Shown: positions 1-5,843 of the stretch, piece after piece
Layout of the letters: every line of letters starts with the position of its first letter
Position numbering within the stretch: the first letter of the stretch is position 1
Assembly (NCBI GenBank): GCA_016763255.1
Contig: JAESUA010000106.1
Span: 1 to 5,843, forward strand
From: Magnetovibrio sp.
GTDB taxonomy: Bacteria; Pseudomonadota; Alphaproteobacteria; Rhodospirillales; Magnetovibrionaceae
Direction of reading: 5' to 3'
Length of the DNA stretch: 5,843 nucleotides
Position numbers and translations under genes: made by a program
The notes under the pieces: generated by a model
The model's input: the letters and a program-made list of their open reading frames with translations, nothing else
What the model was told of the DNA's origin: nothing
The model's database searches: none

Positions 1-67
1 GATGGCATTGGGCTTGGCTGACAAGAAGATGCTGGATGCCCTCGATTCGATCCTCAAGTCCGAGTAG
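1..67 (+). CDS. C-terminal end of an unidentified protein (partial)
   Basis: An open frame enters from the left edge and stops at TAG 65-67. The visible tail begins ALGLADKKMLD and ends LDSILKSE. It looks like an amphipathic helix with leucine, isoleucine and lysine at helical spacing. Such a tail resembles the closing dimerisation helix of MarR-type regulators, but this is only an impression from 20 residues. It does not resemble the C-terminus I would expect of a GAPDH, the usual arsJ partner. The ATG at position 2 is in frame but is probably an internal methionine. The gene lies 42 bases ahead of arsJ on the same strand, so the two are probably co-transcribed. Confidence 0.5.
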   Translation, partial: MALGLADKKMLDALDSILKSE

Positions 68-109
68 CTTGAGCGAGGCGGGGGTGAGCCCTCCCCGGCC
101 CCCTTTGCT

Positions 110-1321
110 GTGACCACCACCAAGCACTACGCCACGATCACCGGTGCCTACTGGGCCTTCACCCTGACCGATGGTGCCCTGCGCATGCTGGTGCTGCTGC
201 ATTTTTATACCCTTGGCTACACCGCCTTTGAAATCGCCCTGCTGTTTTTACTGTATGAATTTTTTGGCATCATCACCAACTTGGTCGGCGGCTGGGTTGC
301 CGCACGGCTGGGCCTACGGGTGACATTATTGACCGGATTGTGCTTGCAAGTGATCGCCCTATCGGTGCTGACACAGTTCGATCCCAGCTGGCCCATGTGG
401 ATCGGTGTGGCGTATGTGATGGGTGCCCAAGCGCTTTGCGGCATCGCCAAAGACCTCACCAAAATGAGTTCCAAAACCGCCATCAAAATGATGGTGCCAC
501 ATGGCCAACACGGCGCTTTGTTCAAATGGGTCGCGGCCCTGACGGGGTCGAAAAATGCCCTTAAAGGCATCGGCTTTTTTATGGGCGGCATGCTGTTAAG
601 CGCGTATGAGTTTGACGGCGCGCTGATGATCATGGCCGGTGGATTGGTGCTTGTTTTAATAGCCTCATATGTGCTCTTGCCGGCGCATATCGGCCAGGTT
701 ACGCAGAAGGTTAAGTTCAGCCAAATTTTGTCCAAAAGCCGCGACATCAATTATCTGTCGGCGGCGCGCCTGTTCTTGTTCGGCTCACGCGACACTTGGT
801 TTGTGGTTGGCCTGCCATTGTTTCTTGCCGCCACGCTGGATTGGAATCATACCCAAGTTGGCGCTTACATGGCCGCCTGGGTGATCGCTTACGGGAGCGT
901 CCAAGCCTGCGCCCCACTGGTGTTAAAAAAATCCAATCACGAACCCAACGGTGCCTTAAGCCGCCGCTGGACCATGGCCTTATTGGTGGTCACGTTGATC
1001 ATCACTGGGGCGGTATGGATCAACGTGCAGCCGGGACTGGCCGTGGTCTACGGCCTTATTGTTTTTGGCTTTGTCTTTGCCGTGAACTCGGCGCTGCATT
1101 CCTATTTGATCCTGGCCTATTCCAAGACCGAACACACCGCCCTAAACGTCGGCTTTTATTATATGGCCAATGCGGCGGGGCGACTGACCGGCACACTGTT
1201 GTCCGGCATCACCTATCAGTGGGGCGGATTGATGATGTGCCTGATGGTATCCTCGGCATTTGTCGCCGCCTCATGGGCGTTAAGTTTCAAGCTGCCCAAC
1301 GCCACTCAATCACAGACCTAA
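110..1321 (+). CDS. arsJ: ArsJ, organoarsenical efflux MFS transporter
   Basis: Inner-membrane transporter of the major facilitator superfamily, 403 residues, of a length suited to 12 membrane segments. The family exports 1-arseno-3-phosphoglycerate, which a GAPDH forms from arsenate and glyceraldehyde 3-phosphate, so that arsenate leaves the cell. Recognised by sequence memory of ArsJ: YWAFTLTDGALRM at residues 14-26, YEFFGIITNLVGGW at 49-62 running into a motif-A-like loop GGWVAARLGLR (60-70), GIAKDLTKMSSK at 111-122, TGSKNALKG at 145-153, ARLFLFGSRDTWFV at 219-232 and NAAGRLTG at 354-361. GTG 110 is chosen because no ATG, GTG or TTG lies between it and the in-frame stop at 65-67, and the next start would cut into the first membrane helix. 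No good Shine-Dalgarno lies at normal distance; the purine-rich stretch at 71-88 is about 21 bases away, so translation may be coupled to the upstream gene. No GAPDH gene is visible. General MFS fold is certain; the ArsJ assignment is strong. Confidence 0.9.
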   Translation: MTTTKHYATITGAYWAFTLTDGALRMLVLLHFYTLGYTAFEIALLFLLYEFFGIITNLVGGWVAARLGLRVTLLTGLCLQVIALSVLTQFDPSWPMWIGVAYVMGAQALCGIAKDLTKMSSKTAIKMMVPHGQHGALFKWVAALTGSKNALKGIGFFMGGMLLSAYEFDGALMIMAGGLVLVLIASYVLLPAHIGQVTQKVKFSQILSKSRDINYLSAARLFLFGSRDTWFVVGLPLFLAATLDWNHTQVGAYMAAWVIAYGSVQACAPLVLKKSNHEPNGALSRRWTMALLVVTLIITGAVWINVQPGLAVVYGLIVFGFVFAVNSALHSYLILAYSKTEHTALNVGFYYMANAAGRLTGTLLSGITYQWGGLMMCLMVSSAFVAASWALSFKLPNATQSQT

Positions 1322-1325
1322 AACA

Positions 1326-3668
1326 TCATTTGCCTTTATTTTTGGCTTTGGCAAAGGCGGCGGCGAAGGCATTGTCGCTTGTATCGCCGGTGGATTTGCT
1401 TTGCATCTGGCGTGGTTTGTTGCGGGGGACATTGCGGGGCGCATTGCCTTTTGAGGGCACGCCGCGTTTGGTTGTCGATGACGCATCCACATCGCCGCTT
1501 TTCATGGTCAAAGATATGCGTTTGCGCGCCACATCGACTTCGATTACCCGCACCAACACCACGTCACCGGGTTTAACGATGTCGCGCGGGTCTTCGACAA
1601 ACTTGTCCGCCAACTGGGAAATGTGCACCAGGCCGTCTTGATGCACGCCGACATCGACGAATGCACCGAAGTTGGCAACGTTGGTGACCACGCCCTCAAG
1701 CCGTAGGCCGGGGGTGAGGTCGCTCATCTTTTCGACACCGTCTTTAAACTCGGCGGTTTTAAATTCCGGACGCGGATCGCGACCCGGTTTTTCCAGCTCG
1801 AGCAAAATATCTTTGATGGTTTGCACACCGAATTTTTCATCGGCATAGGCACTGGCCTGCAGGCCGCGCAGCACCGTGGCATTGCCAAGAAGGTCCGACA
1901 AATCAACCTTGGATGAGGCCAAGATACGTTTGATCACCGGATAACTTTCCGGATGCACGGATGAGGCATCCAACGGATTATCACCGCCCTTGATGCGCAA
2001 AAAACCGGCGCATTGTTCGAACGCTTTTGCGCCCAGGCCAGAAACCTTCATCAGGCCTTTGCGGTTTTGAAACGCGCCGTTGGCATCGCGGTAAGCGACT
2101 ACGTTTTCCGCCAACCGCGCACTGAGGCCGGAGACCTGGGCCAACAAAGGCTGTGAGGCGGTGTTCAAATCCACCCCGACAGCGTTGACGCAATCTTCCA
2201 CCACCGCATTCAAGGACCGTCCCATGCGGTGTTCGGAGACATCGTGCTGATACTGGCCGACGCCAATGGCTTTGGGTTCGATCTTCACCAATTCGGCCAG
2301 CGGATCTTGTAGCCGTCTGCCGATGGATGCCGCGCCGCGCAACGATACATCGATGTCGGGAAATTCCTGGGAGGCATAGGCCGAGGCCGAATACACCGAT
2401 GCCCCGGCTTCGGACACCATGATTTTTTTCAATTTTAATTGCGGATAACGACTGAGAAGTTCTGCCGCCAATTTGTCGGTTTCACGCGATGCGGTACCGT
2501 TGCCGATGGCCACCAGTTCGGCGTCATGTTCTTGCGCCAACGCGGCCACGCAAGCGATGCTTTCGTCCCAGCGCTTTTGCGGCTCGTGGGGATAGATCAC
2601 CGCGGTGTCCACCAACTTACCGGTATTGTCGAGCACCGCGACCTTCACCCCGGACCGAAACCCGGGATCAAGACCGATGGTCGCGCGTTGGCCTGCGGGC
2701 GCGGCCAGCAGCAGTGCGCGCAGGTTTTCGGCGAACACCCGGATCGCTTCTTCTTCGGCTTCCGTCCACAAACGCTGCATCAAATCCAACTCGATGCGCA
2801 GCGAAATTTTCACCCGCCACGCCCAGCGGGCACATTCCATCAGCCAAGCATCGGCCGCACGGCCCTGATCTTCGATGCCAAAATGCAGCGCGACGTGGCC
2901 TTCATAAGGGTGCGGGTAAGGCGGATTGGCGGGATCACCGACGCACAGCGCGGCACGCAGAACTTCTTCTTTGCGGCCGCGAAAAATCGCCAGCGCACGG
3001 TGCGACGGGACTTTTTTCAGCGGCTCATCATATTCGAAATAATCTGTGAACTTCGCCCCTTCGGTTTGTTTGCCATCAATCACGCGTGAGCTCAGCTTCG
3101 CTTCGCCCCACATTTCGTCACGCAACCGCCCGACCAGCTCCGCATCTTCGCCGAAGCCTTCGACCAAAATCTGTTTGGCGCCTTCCAATGCCGCATCGAC
3201 ATCGGCCACCGGGTGTTCTGCATCCGCGTTGACATAGGTTTGAGCGGTGGTTTTCGGGTCCAGCGTTGGATCACTTTTCAAGGCCAGCGCTAAAGGCTCC
3301 AGGCCCGCTTCACGCGCCATTTGGGCCTTGGTGCGGCGCTTGGGTTTAAACGGCAGATACAAATCTTCCAACCGGGCCTTGGTATCGGCACCAACGATCT
3401 TGGCACGCAATTCATCACTCAGCTTGCCTTGCTCATCGATACTTTTGAGGATCGCTGCGCAGCGTTCCGCCATTTCGCGCAAATAGCGCAAGCGTTCTTC
3501 CAGGGCACGCAGCTGAATATCATCCAAACCACCGGTGGCTTCTTTGCGGTAACGCGCGATGAACGGCACCGTGGAACCACCGTCTAAAAGCTCAATCGCG
3601 GTGTTGACCTGATGGTCTTGGGCGTTGAGTTCTTGGGCAATCGTTTGGGCGATGGTCTTGAGCGACAT
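1326..3668 (-). CDS. tex: Tex, RNA-binding transcription accessory protein (S1 domain)
   Basis: Cytoplasmic nucleic-acid-binding protein of the Tex/Spt6-like family, linked in other bacteria to transcription and stress fitness. It is 780 residues, the usual length. Order of parts: Tex N-terminal helical region about 5-190 ([20 protein letters not shown] at 25-44, ATGGLDD at 44-50); YqgF/RNase-H-like domain about 328-460 with [16 protein letters not shown] (332-347), [11 protein letters not shown] (388-398) and [11 protein letters not shown] (419-429); GVGQYQHDV (469-477); helix-hairpin-helix repeats about 500-560 including [19 protein letters not shown] (541-559); S1 domain about 653-723 with [20 protein letters not shown] (666-685). 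Residues 724-780 form a polar, basic tail rich in Lys, Arg, Asn and Pro, probably disordered and RNA-binding. The frame can be extended 7 codons to a TTG at 3689, but AGGAG at 3680-3684 sits 11 bases before ATG 3668 and would lie inside that extension, so ATG 3668 is preferred. It is convergent with arsJ, with 4 bases between stops. Confidence 0.97.
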   Translation of the reverse strand: MSLKTIAQTIAQELNAQDHQVNTAIELLDGGSTVPFIARYRKEATGGLDDIQLRALEERLRYLREMAERCAAILKSIDEQGKLSDELRAKIVGADTKARLEDLYLPFKPKRRTKAQMAREAGLEPLALALKSDPTLDPKTTAQTYVNADAEHPVADVDAALEGAKQILVEGFGEDAELVGRLRDEMWGEAKLSSRVIDGKQTEGAKFTDYFEYDEPLKKVPSHRALAIFRGRKEEVLRAALCVGDPANPPYPHPYEGHVALHFGIEDQGRAADAWLMECARWAWRVKISLRIELDLMQRLWTEAEEEAIRVFAENLRALLLAAPAGQRATIGLDPGFRSGVKVAVLDNTGKLVDTAVIYPHEPQKRWDESIACVAALAQEHDAELVAIGNGTASRETDKLAAELLSRYPQLKLKKIMVSEAGASVYSASAYASQEFPDIDVSLRGAASIGRRLQDPLAELVKIEPKAIGVGQYQHDVSEHRMGRSLNAVVEDCVNAVGVDLNTASQPLLAQVSGLSARLAENVVAYRDANGAFQNRKGLMKVSGLGAKAFEQCAGFLRIKGGDNPLDASSVHPESYPVIKRILASSKVDLSDLLGNATVLRGLQASAYADEKFGVQTIKDILLELEKPGRDPRPEFKTAEFKDGVEKMSDLTPGLRLEGVVTNVANFGAFVDVGVHQDGLVHISQLADKFVEDPRDIVKPGDVVLVRVIEVDVARKRISLTMKSGDVDASSTTKRGVPSKGNAPRNVPRNKPRQMQSKSTGDTSDNAFAAAFAKAKNKGK

Positions 3669-3679
3669 GTGCGGGGCGT

Positions 3680-3684
3680 CTCCT
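3680..3684 (-). promoter_or_regulatory. Ribosome binding site of tex
   Basis: AGGAG on the minus strand, 11 bases before ATG 3668. It decides the start: the in-frame TTG at 3689 would place this site inside the coding region and has no better site of its own in view. Confidence 0.7.
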
Positions 3685-3692
3685 GACAAATC

Positions 3693-3720
3693 ATAATAAT
3701 TGTACTTTTTTTACTGTCTG
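3693..3720 (-). promoter_or_regulatory. Possible promoter of tex
   Basis: On the minus strand CAGACA (3720-3715) and TATTAT (3698-3693) are separated by 16 bases within an AT-rich stretch, matching 4/6 and 5/6 of the sigma-70 consensus. TACAAT at 3704-3699 is an alternative -10 with a poorer -35. The -35 candidate overlaps one arm of the hairpin at 3716-3732, which could make it a regulated promoter. With the first choice the leader would be very short, barely including the ribosome binding site, so the alternative -10 is also realistic. Confidence 0.35.
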
Positions 3721-3748
3721 CCCCGAACAGACGCAAGGCCTGCTTGCG
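3716..3748 (-). repeat. Two adjoining inverted repeats upstream of tex
   Basis: Two perfect short palindromic stems share one base. Seen on the + strand they are GTCTG/CAGAC (3716-3720 and 3728-3732, 7-base loop) and CGCAAG/CTTGCG (3732-3737 and 3743-3748, 5-base loop). They lie just upstream of the tex promoter candidate. They could be protein-binding sites, or RNA hairpins at the end of the transcript coming from the dioxygenase gene. There is no T run directly after either stem on the minus strand, so they are not classical terminators. Confidence 0.45.
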
Positions 3749-3765
3749 ACTCGTGGCAACGCGCC

Positions 3766-3818
3766 AAAAATGCCCTCAATGAGAGGTCCGGGGCACAGGG
3801 CTGTGAGCCATGGCCCCG
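3766..3818 (-). terminator. Possible terminator downstream of the dioxygenase gene
   Basis: Starting 20 bases after the dioxygenase stop codon, the minus strand has a GC-rich stem CGGGGC/GCCCCG (3818-3813 with 3794-3789). A smaller hairpin CTCTC-ATT-GAGGG (3785-3773, one wobble pair) follows, and then CA and five T (3770-3766). The position between two same-strand genes suits a terminator. The second stem is weak and the T run short, so efficiency is doubtful. Confidence 0.35.
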
Positions 3819-3837
3819 ATTCGACAAGGCTTTCATG

Positions 3838-4995
3838 CTAACCGATGATCAAATTGCGGGCGCTTTCATTACGGTGTTTTTTCAAATAGCGCATGAACGG
3901 CGTGCCACCGGTGCCAATGTGCGCCGGGTTTTCGCCACTTTGCGCCTGGTTGTGGATATAGCTGGAGGCAAATTCCAAGTGCAGGGCGCGAAATTCATAA
4001 ATATGTTCGATACAGGCATTATAAAGACGCATCATTTCGCCCTTACCCCATTCGATGACAAATTCCCGTAAACTGCTGTGGGCTTCGACCTCGGCCAAAA
4101 ACGCACGGTGGCCCAGCGGCATGTAATCGCGCATTTCCATCAAATAACTGCGTAACTCGTCTTCGGCGTGATGAATGCCAAACACCGCATCGAGCACCGG
4201 AATGATGGTGCTTTGCGCACCGGTTTCACCACGGTAAAAATAGGCTTGTTCATCGACACCTTGGTAAACTAAACCATCCGCCAGGGCTGGATTGTTTTTC
4301 CAACCGTGAATATAGGGCCGCACCCGATGATAATAAATGTAGGGATCGCAGCGCTCGCTCATCCGTGCAAAGGTTTGACGCATGGCCGCCAAGGCCTGTT
4401 CAATGATGGCGAGGCTGGCACAGATGGCTTTGCGGTTTGAGGACTGAACCCCATCCAGCAAGGTTGGAATTTGGCCGATGGCGGGGGCCGCTTTGGCTTC
4501 GATCTCAATATGGATCAAGACGAACCATTCTTCATCCAGGCCACCCAGAAAATTTTGCAACAATTTGATGTTGCCGACTTCGATCGGGCCATCGGGGTCC
4601 ATGCGCGCCCAATTGTTCAAGGCATAGCTGTCATAAGACAGCACCGGCGGGCGGTCTAAATGTTGAGCAATGGCGGCAAAGGGACGGGCGATATTTTGCG
4701 GCAAGTGCGTTGCCGGTGTCTTTGCACCCCAGACATAGGCATGGGTCAAATAACTGCACGCCCGCATCACCGCAGCCAACCGGGGCTCATCCAACTCTTC
4801 GATCAAGGCCCCCATATCGGGTTCGGGCAATCGCCCAATGATATCGCGCAGCTGATCTGAAAGCATCAGCTTGGGCAGATCGAACGCCGTGATGCCAACC
4901 GTGGCGTCAAAGTCTTCTACACCGGTTAAGGCAACCGGATCACACGCAGGCAAAAAACCCCGGCCAGGGGTGATGGAATATTTTTCCAAATCCAT
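3838..4995 (-). CDS. Indoleamine 2,3-dioxygenase family haem protein
   Basis: A 385-residue cytoplasmic haem enzyme expected to open the indole ring of L-tryptophan with O2, giving N-formylkynurenine, the first step of the kynurenine route. It is related along the whole length to animal and fungal IDO. Conserved blocks: RPPVLSYDSYALNNW (115-129), FVLIHIEIEA (158-167), RPYIHGWKNNP (226-236), DGLVYQG (240-246), TGAQSTIIPVLDAVFGI (258-274), MEMRDYMPLGHRAFL (286-300), LHLEF (338-342) and GTGGTPFM (361-368). By manual alignment with human IDO1, His339 is the proximal haem ligand (His346), Arg226 the substrate-carboxylate arginine (Arg231), Phe158 is Phe163, and Tyr221/Tyr222 replace Phe226/Phe227. 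His162 takes the place of Ser167, the position held by a histidine in tryptophan 2,3-dioxygenase. ATG 4995 is chosen because GGGAG lies 9 bases before it and MDLEKYSITPGRGFLP fits the family start; a GTG at 5031 would add 12 unconvincing residues. No other kynurenine-pathway gene is visible. A different indole substrate cannot be excluded. Confidence 0.92.
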   Translation of the reverse strand: MDLEKYSITPGRGFLPACDPVALTGVEDFDATVGITAFDLPKLMLSDQLRDIIGRLPEPDMGALIEELDEPRLAAVMRACSYLTHAYVWGAKTPATHLPQNIARPFAAIAQHLDRPPVLSYDSYALNNWARMDPDGPIEVGNIKLLQNFLGGLDEEWFVLIHIEIEAKAAPAIGQIPTLLDGVQSSNRKAICASLAIIEQALAAMRQTFARMSERCDPYIYYHRVRPYIHGWKNNPALADGLVYQGVDEQAYFYRGETGAQSTIIPVLDAVFGIHHAEDELRSYLMEMRDYMPLGHRAFLAEVEAHSSLREFVIEWGKGEMMRLYNACIEHIYEFRALHLEFASSYIHNQAQSGENPAHIGTGGTPFMRYLKKHRNESARNLIIG

Positions 4996-5004
4996 GTAAG
5001 AACG

Positions 5005-5009
5005 CTCCC
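5005..5009 (-). promoter_or_regulatory. Ribosome binding site of the dioxygenase gene
   Basis: GGGAG on the minus strand, 9 bases before ATG 4995. It favours ATG 4995 over the upstream in-frame GTG at 5031. Confidence 0.65.
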
Positions 5010-5073
5010 GAACGCTAGTCTTTTCCCACACGTTGTACTAAGTGGGGAGGGGGAGCTTAGATATCCACCACAT

Positions 5074-5127
5074 GATGCACACCCGGTGCGTACCCGGTGC
5101 GTGCCCGGTGCGTGCCCGGTGCACATC
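5074..5127 (-). repeat. Tandem 11-base GC-rich repeat bracketed by pairing arms
   Basis: On the + strand the unit CCCGGTGCGT(A/G) occurs at 5082-5092, 5093-5103 and 5104-5114, with a fourth copy diverging at its end at 5115-5124. The array is bracketed by GATGCACACC (5074-5083) and GGTGCACATC (5118-5127); in a minus-strand RNA these can pair over 10 positions, 8 Watson-Crick and 2 G-U. It fills the middle of the 153-base gap between the 71-residue gene and the dioxygenase gene. The 11-base period is close to one DNA turn, so it could present repeated protein sites on one face. It could equally be a slippage-grown repeat or part of an attenuator. No function is shown by the sequence. Confidence 0.8.
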
Positions 5128-5148
5128 CAACAATGACGAGCCCTGTGG

Positions 5149-5364
5149 CTAGGCCTTTTGAAGGGTGTGAAAGGCTTTTTCGTGCCGCGCAAAGGCATTT
5201 TCCATCTGCTGCGACCATCGACGATGTTCTTCTTGATCGCCGCCGATTGAGGATAAGTCATACTCAAGGGCCCCCAATAAAAAGGAAGCAATTTCACGTT
5301 TGTCTTCATCACAGGCAACTTCATGAGCCGCAATGATCTTGTCACTCAGGCGTCGGCTTAACAT
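5149..5364 (-). CDS. Small helical hypothetical protein, 71 residues
   Basis: Family not recognised with certainty; the N-terminal half (LSDKIIAAHEVACDEDKREIA) recalls small uncharacterised alphaproteobacterial proteins. It reads as two or three helices: about 3-18, 20-38 (a hydrophobic face AxFLLGALEYDL) and a charged helix about 44-70 rich in Glu, Gln, His and Arg. It has no signal peptide, membrane segment or cysteine pair (only Cys18), so it is probably soluble and perhaps protein-binding. Support for a real gene: GGGGAG 9 bases before ATG 5364, an extended -10 promoter about 33 bases upstream, and plausible soluble-protein composition. It is followed on the same strand, 153 bases later, by the dioxygenase gene; co-transcription is possible but the repeat array lies between. 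A second ATG (5369-5367), out of frame, opens a three-codon frame that overlaps this start. Confidence 0.75.
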   Translation of the reverse strand: MLSRRLSDKIIAAHEVACDEDKREIASFLLGALEYDLSSIGGDQEEHRRWSQQMENAFARHEKAFHTLQKA

Positions 5365-5373
5365 CTCATCGCT

Positions 5374-5379
5374 CTCCCC
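5374..5379 (-). promoter_or_regulatory. Ribosome binding site of the 71-residue gene
   Basis: GGGGAG on the minus strand, 9 bases before ATG 5364 and 4 bases before the competing out-of-frame ATG at 5369. The spacing favours ATG 5364. Confidence 0.7.
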
Positions 5380-5389
5380 ATTTTGTTCA

Positions 5390-5419
5390 CGGCTTTATTG
5401 TACCACAACTGATAAGCCG
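5390..5419 (-). promoter_or_regulatory. Extended -10 promoter inside an inverted repeat
   Basis: The minus strand has TGG followed by TACAAT (5405-5397), an extended -10 element with 5/6 match to TATAAT. The -35 region is weak (TTGCGG is only 14 bases upstream). The -10 lies inside an inverted repeat, CGGCTT/AAGCCG (5419-5414 with 5395-5390), extendable to 8 pairs with one bulged A. A transcript would start near 5390, giving a leader of roughly 25 bases to ATG 5364. A repressor dimer binding these arms would cover the -10 and start point. The promoter is well placed; the operator reading is inference. Confidence 0.5.
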
Positions 5420-5487
5420 CAAACCATCACATCACACCCGCTTATGCCGATGAGATGGGCCGCATGCCCCCGGCACAACAGCCGTTG

Positions 5488-5843
5488 TCACCACTTGCGA
5501 CAGGCACCGGTCGCATCATAGGGCCCGCCGGGTTTGTCGATGCGGGCATGTTGGGCGCGGACCTCTTTATTGAACCGAGCCGCCACCGATTCCATGACCT
5601 TTTGCAGCGCTCGTCGGCTCGTTTTTTACCGTGCGTTGGGGAGCTGACCTGTTGAGGATTGAGGCGCTTAATCGCTTTGTTCAATTCATGCTTAAGGATT
5701 TTGGCGTACTTGCGCACGCCTTCACGGTTAACCCGCACATGTTCCTTTTCGTGCTTAAGCACCACCTTGTATTGGCAACTGCCACGGCGGTATTCGCGAG
5801 GCACCAAAATGGTGAGTTGTTTGTGGCCAAATTCGGCATCGAC
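5488..5843 (-). pseudogene. HExxH-containing conserved hypothetical protein, partial and frameshifted
   Basis: The gene enters from the right edge (first visible residues VDAEFGHKQL) and lacks its N-terminus here. It contains GSCQY, then HEKEH (bases 5753-5739), an HExxH pattern typical of zinc metallopeptidases, then a Lys/Arg-rich helix ending KRLNPQQVSS. After the run of six A (T on +, 5622-5627) this frame becomes Arg/Ser/Pro-rich and protein-unlike, ending at a stop near 5442. A -1 change at the A run instead gives RRALQKVMESVAARFNKEV..., ending GACRKW with TGA 5488-5490, a convincing helical C-terminus with one Cys that could pair with the Cys of GSCQY. In the restored frame a TAA abuts the A run, so the switch must occur at or just after it. 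It may be a true pseudogene, a homopolymer sequencing error (6 versus 7 A), or a gene using slippage. It may be a secreted DUF922-like protease; the family name is a guess. Confidence 0.7.

Noticed and set aside
217..750. 177-codon minus frame opposite arsJ
   Set aside because: Antisense to conserved ArsJ helices, with no domain or ribosome binding site seen.
1329..1355. TTTGCC/GGCAAA hairpin as terminator for arsJ
   Set aside because: The stem is only 6 pairs with a 15-base loop, lies in Lys/Ala codons of the tex end, and has no T run after it on the + strand.
796..1641. 281-codon + strand frame overlapping arsJ and the tex end
   Set aside because: It runs in another frame of arsJ and antisense to tex; its composition (Arg, His, Trp, Cys-rich) is not protein-like.
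2439..3089. Long + strand open frame (216 codons), with a second one at 2489-3049, opposite tex
   Set aside because: Both lie wholly inside the strongly conserved tex coding region, and their translations are Arg/Pro/His-rich with no recognisable domain; they are antisense shadows of GC-rich codons.
3789..3840. GATTCGAC near a GC-rich stem, suggesting a tRNA or tmRNA
   Set aside because: No acceptor stem, CCA end, D arm or anticodon arm can be drawn, and it adjoins the end of the IDO coding region.
3700..4071. 123-codon + strand frame across the IDO-tex gap
   Set aside because: Two thirds of it is antisense to the conserved IDO C-terminus and the rest overlaps hairpins; no ribosome binding site seen.
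4996..5031. 12-residue N-terminal extension of the dioxygenase from GTG 5031
   Set aside because: The extension contains the GGGAG ribosome binding site of ATG 4995 and does not look like the family N-terminus.
5442..5621. Unshifted C-terminal continuation of the HExxH gene
   Set aside because: Its composition turns Pro/Ser/Arg-rich exactly where another frame becomes helical and ends neatly, so it is taken as out-of-frame reading.
5455..5655. 66-codon + strand frame at the right edge
   Set aside because: It is antisense to the HExxH gene, whose restored frame explains this stretch better.

Overview
The window carries one transcription unit entering on the + strand at the left edge and a run of four minus-strand genes filling the rest. 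Codon use, the moderately high GC content and the protein families suggest an alphaproteobacterium, possibly Rhodospirillales-like. That placement is an inference from protein flavour, not from a marker gene.

Left part (1-1321, + strand): the last 21 codons of an unidentified gene, then a GTG-started 403-residue MFS transporter recognised as ArsJ. ArsJ exports 1-arseno-3-phosphoglycerate, the product of a GAPDH acting on arsenate. The usual GAPDH partner is not visible here and would have to lie upstream of the window or elsewhere.

Middle (1326-3668, minus): a full-length Tex protein (RNA-binding transcription accessory factor), convergent with arsJ with only 4 bases between the stop codons. 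Upstream of tex is a 169-base gap holding a candidate terminator, two back-to-back hairpins and an AT-rich promoter-like stretch.

Right part (3838-5364, minus): a small helical protein of 71 residues with a clear extended -10 promoter and strong ribosome binding site, followed by a bacterial indoleamine 2,3-dioxygenase (IDO) homologue that keeps the haem-ligand histidine and the substrate-pocket arginine. The 153-base gap between these two genes contains four tandem copies of an 11-base GC-rich unit, bracketed by arms that can pair as RNA.

Right edge (5488-5843, minus): the 3' part of a gene for a conserved-looking protein with an HExxH motif. Its reading frame is broken at a run of six A (minus strand). 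A -1 change there restores a convincing C-terminus, so this is a pseudogene, a sequencing error at a homopolymer, or a slippage-expressed gene.

No mobile element, CRISPR array, tRNA or rRNA was found. The most unusual points are the tandem 11-base repeat ahead of the IDO gene, the homopolymer frameshift, and the bacterial IDO itself next to an unknown small protein.
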